A model generated the notes under the pieces. It had not been told where the DNA came from. It worked only from the letters and a program-made list of their open reading frames with translations, and made no database searches. Made by a program: the position numbers and the translations under genes. A stretch of DNA of 12,144 bases from Chlamydomonas sphaeroides (taxonomy: Eukaryota; Chlorophyta; Chlorophyceae; Chlamydomonadales; Chlamydomonadaceae), in NCBI GenBank assembly GCA_001662425.1, contig BDDC01002542.1, forward strand, positions 1 to 12,144, in the 5' to 3' direction. Of the stretch, positions 11,736-12,144 are shown piece after piece; positions within the stretch are counted from its first letter, which is position 1; the number at the start of each line of letters is the position of its first letter.

Positions 11736-11765
11736 CCCCTCCTCCCAGGGCCCCTCCTCCCAGGG
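11736..11765. repeat. Perfect 15-bp tandem duplication
   Basis: CCCCTCCTCCCAGGG occurs twice in a row. Confidence 0.9.
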
Positions 11766-11964
11766 CCCCTTCGCCCGCTCCCGGCGTTGCGCCGCCCTCC
11801 CTCCTCAGCTCACACCTCACACTCGCTTGCGGGGTCCGAACCGCCCCCTGCACCCACAAGCCGTATGCATCTAACGATCGCATCCCCTCCGCGCACGGCG
11901 AACGCGCCGCTCTACCCGGGGCGTGCTGTGCCGCGCGTGGGGCTCTGTTCTACCGCACCACACT

Positions 11965-12144
11965 AGGACACACGCTGGGACACACGCTGGGACACACGCT
12001 GGGACACACGCTGGGACACACGCTGGGACACACGCTGGGACACGCGCTGGGACACACGCTGGGGCACGCGCTGGGGCACGCGCTGGGACACACGCTGGGA
12101 CACGCGCTGGGACACGCGCTGGGACACGCGCTGGGACACGCGCT
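11965..12144. repeat. 12-bp minisatellite, cut by the right edge
   Basis: Fifteen units of GGGACACACGCT with ordered variants (GGGACACGCGCT, GGGGCACGCGCT). All six frames are open, e.g. (Gly-His-Thr-Leu)n. No evidence that it is translated. Confidence 0.95.

Larger units (their letters stand above)
11497..11964 (+). other. Unresolved 3' region of the secreted-protein gene
   Basis: Starts with an AT-rich island (11510-11575), then a copy of the exon 5 end (about 11606-11636) ending in CTGCAG, a possible acceptor. The phase-consistent frame from 11637 runs to a TAG at 11964-11966 but is Pro/Ala/Ser-rich and unconvincing. A 15-bp tandem duplication lies at 11736-11765. Confidence 0.4.

Noticed and set aside
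11637..11966. Terminal coding exon ending at TAG 11964-11966
   Set aside because: Phase fits after the CTGCAG acceptor, but the product is low-complexity Pro/Ala/Ser sequence without any conserved feature. Left unresolved.

Overview
The window looks like nuclear DNA from a GC-rich green alga, most likely a chlamydomonadalean. The signs are very high GC in the third codon position, short exons separated by 130-750 nt introns with GTGCGT/GTGAGT/GTACGT-type donors and (G)CAG acceptors, long Ala/Gly runs inside coding exons, abundant microsatellites, and an internal TTTTAGGG-type (Chlamydomonas-style) telomere-like tract. Most long open frames here are non-coding shadows of GC-rich sequence. The real genes are recovered only by joining exons whose phases agree.

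Left and centre (about 8522 down to the left edge, minus strand): one multi-exon gene of the FAM135 family (DUF3657 N-terminal domain; in animals and plants followed by a DUF676 serine-esterase/lipase domain). I can chain twelve exons with consistent phase, giving about 960 codons. The 5' end is inside the window. The 3' part, where any esterase domain would lie, is beyond position 1. The first exon carries about 290 low-complexity residues before the domain begins.

Right (9226 to at least 11496, plus strand): a divergently transcribed gene with a clear signal peptide and at least five phase-consistent exons. I do not recognise the family. One late segment resembles a single leucine-rich-repeat line. 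The 3' end is unresolved and the window closes in a 12-bp minisatellite. The two genes share a roughly 0.7-kb, less GC-rich intergenic region that probably contains both promoters.

Most notable: in several introns of both genes the last 25-60 bp of the upstream exon (often with its splice donor) reappears as a decayed direct copy downstream in the same intron. An AT-rich island often lies between the real exon end and the copy. One intron is bounded by two such copies, as expected if it arose by tandem duplication of an AGGT-containing exon segment. C-rich minisatellites, including the telomere-like tract, sit directly in front of several acceptors and appear to serve as polypyrimidine tracts.
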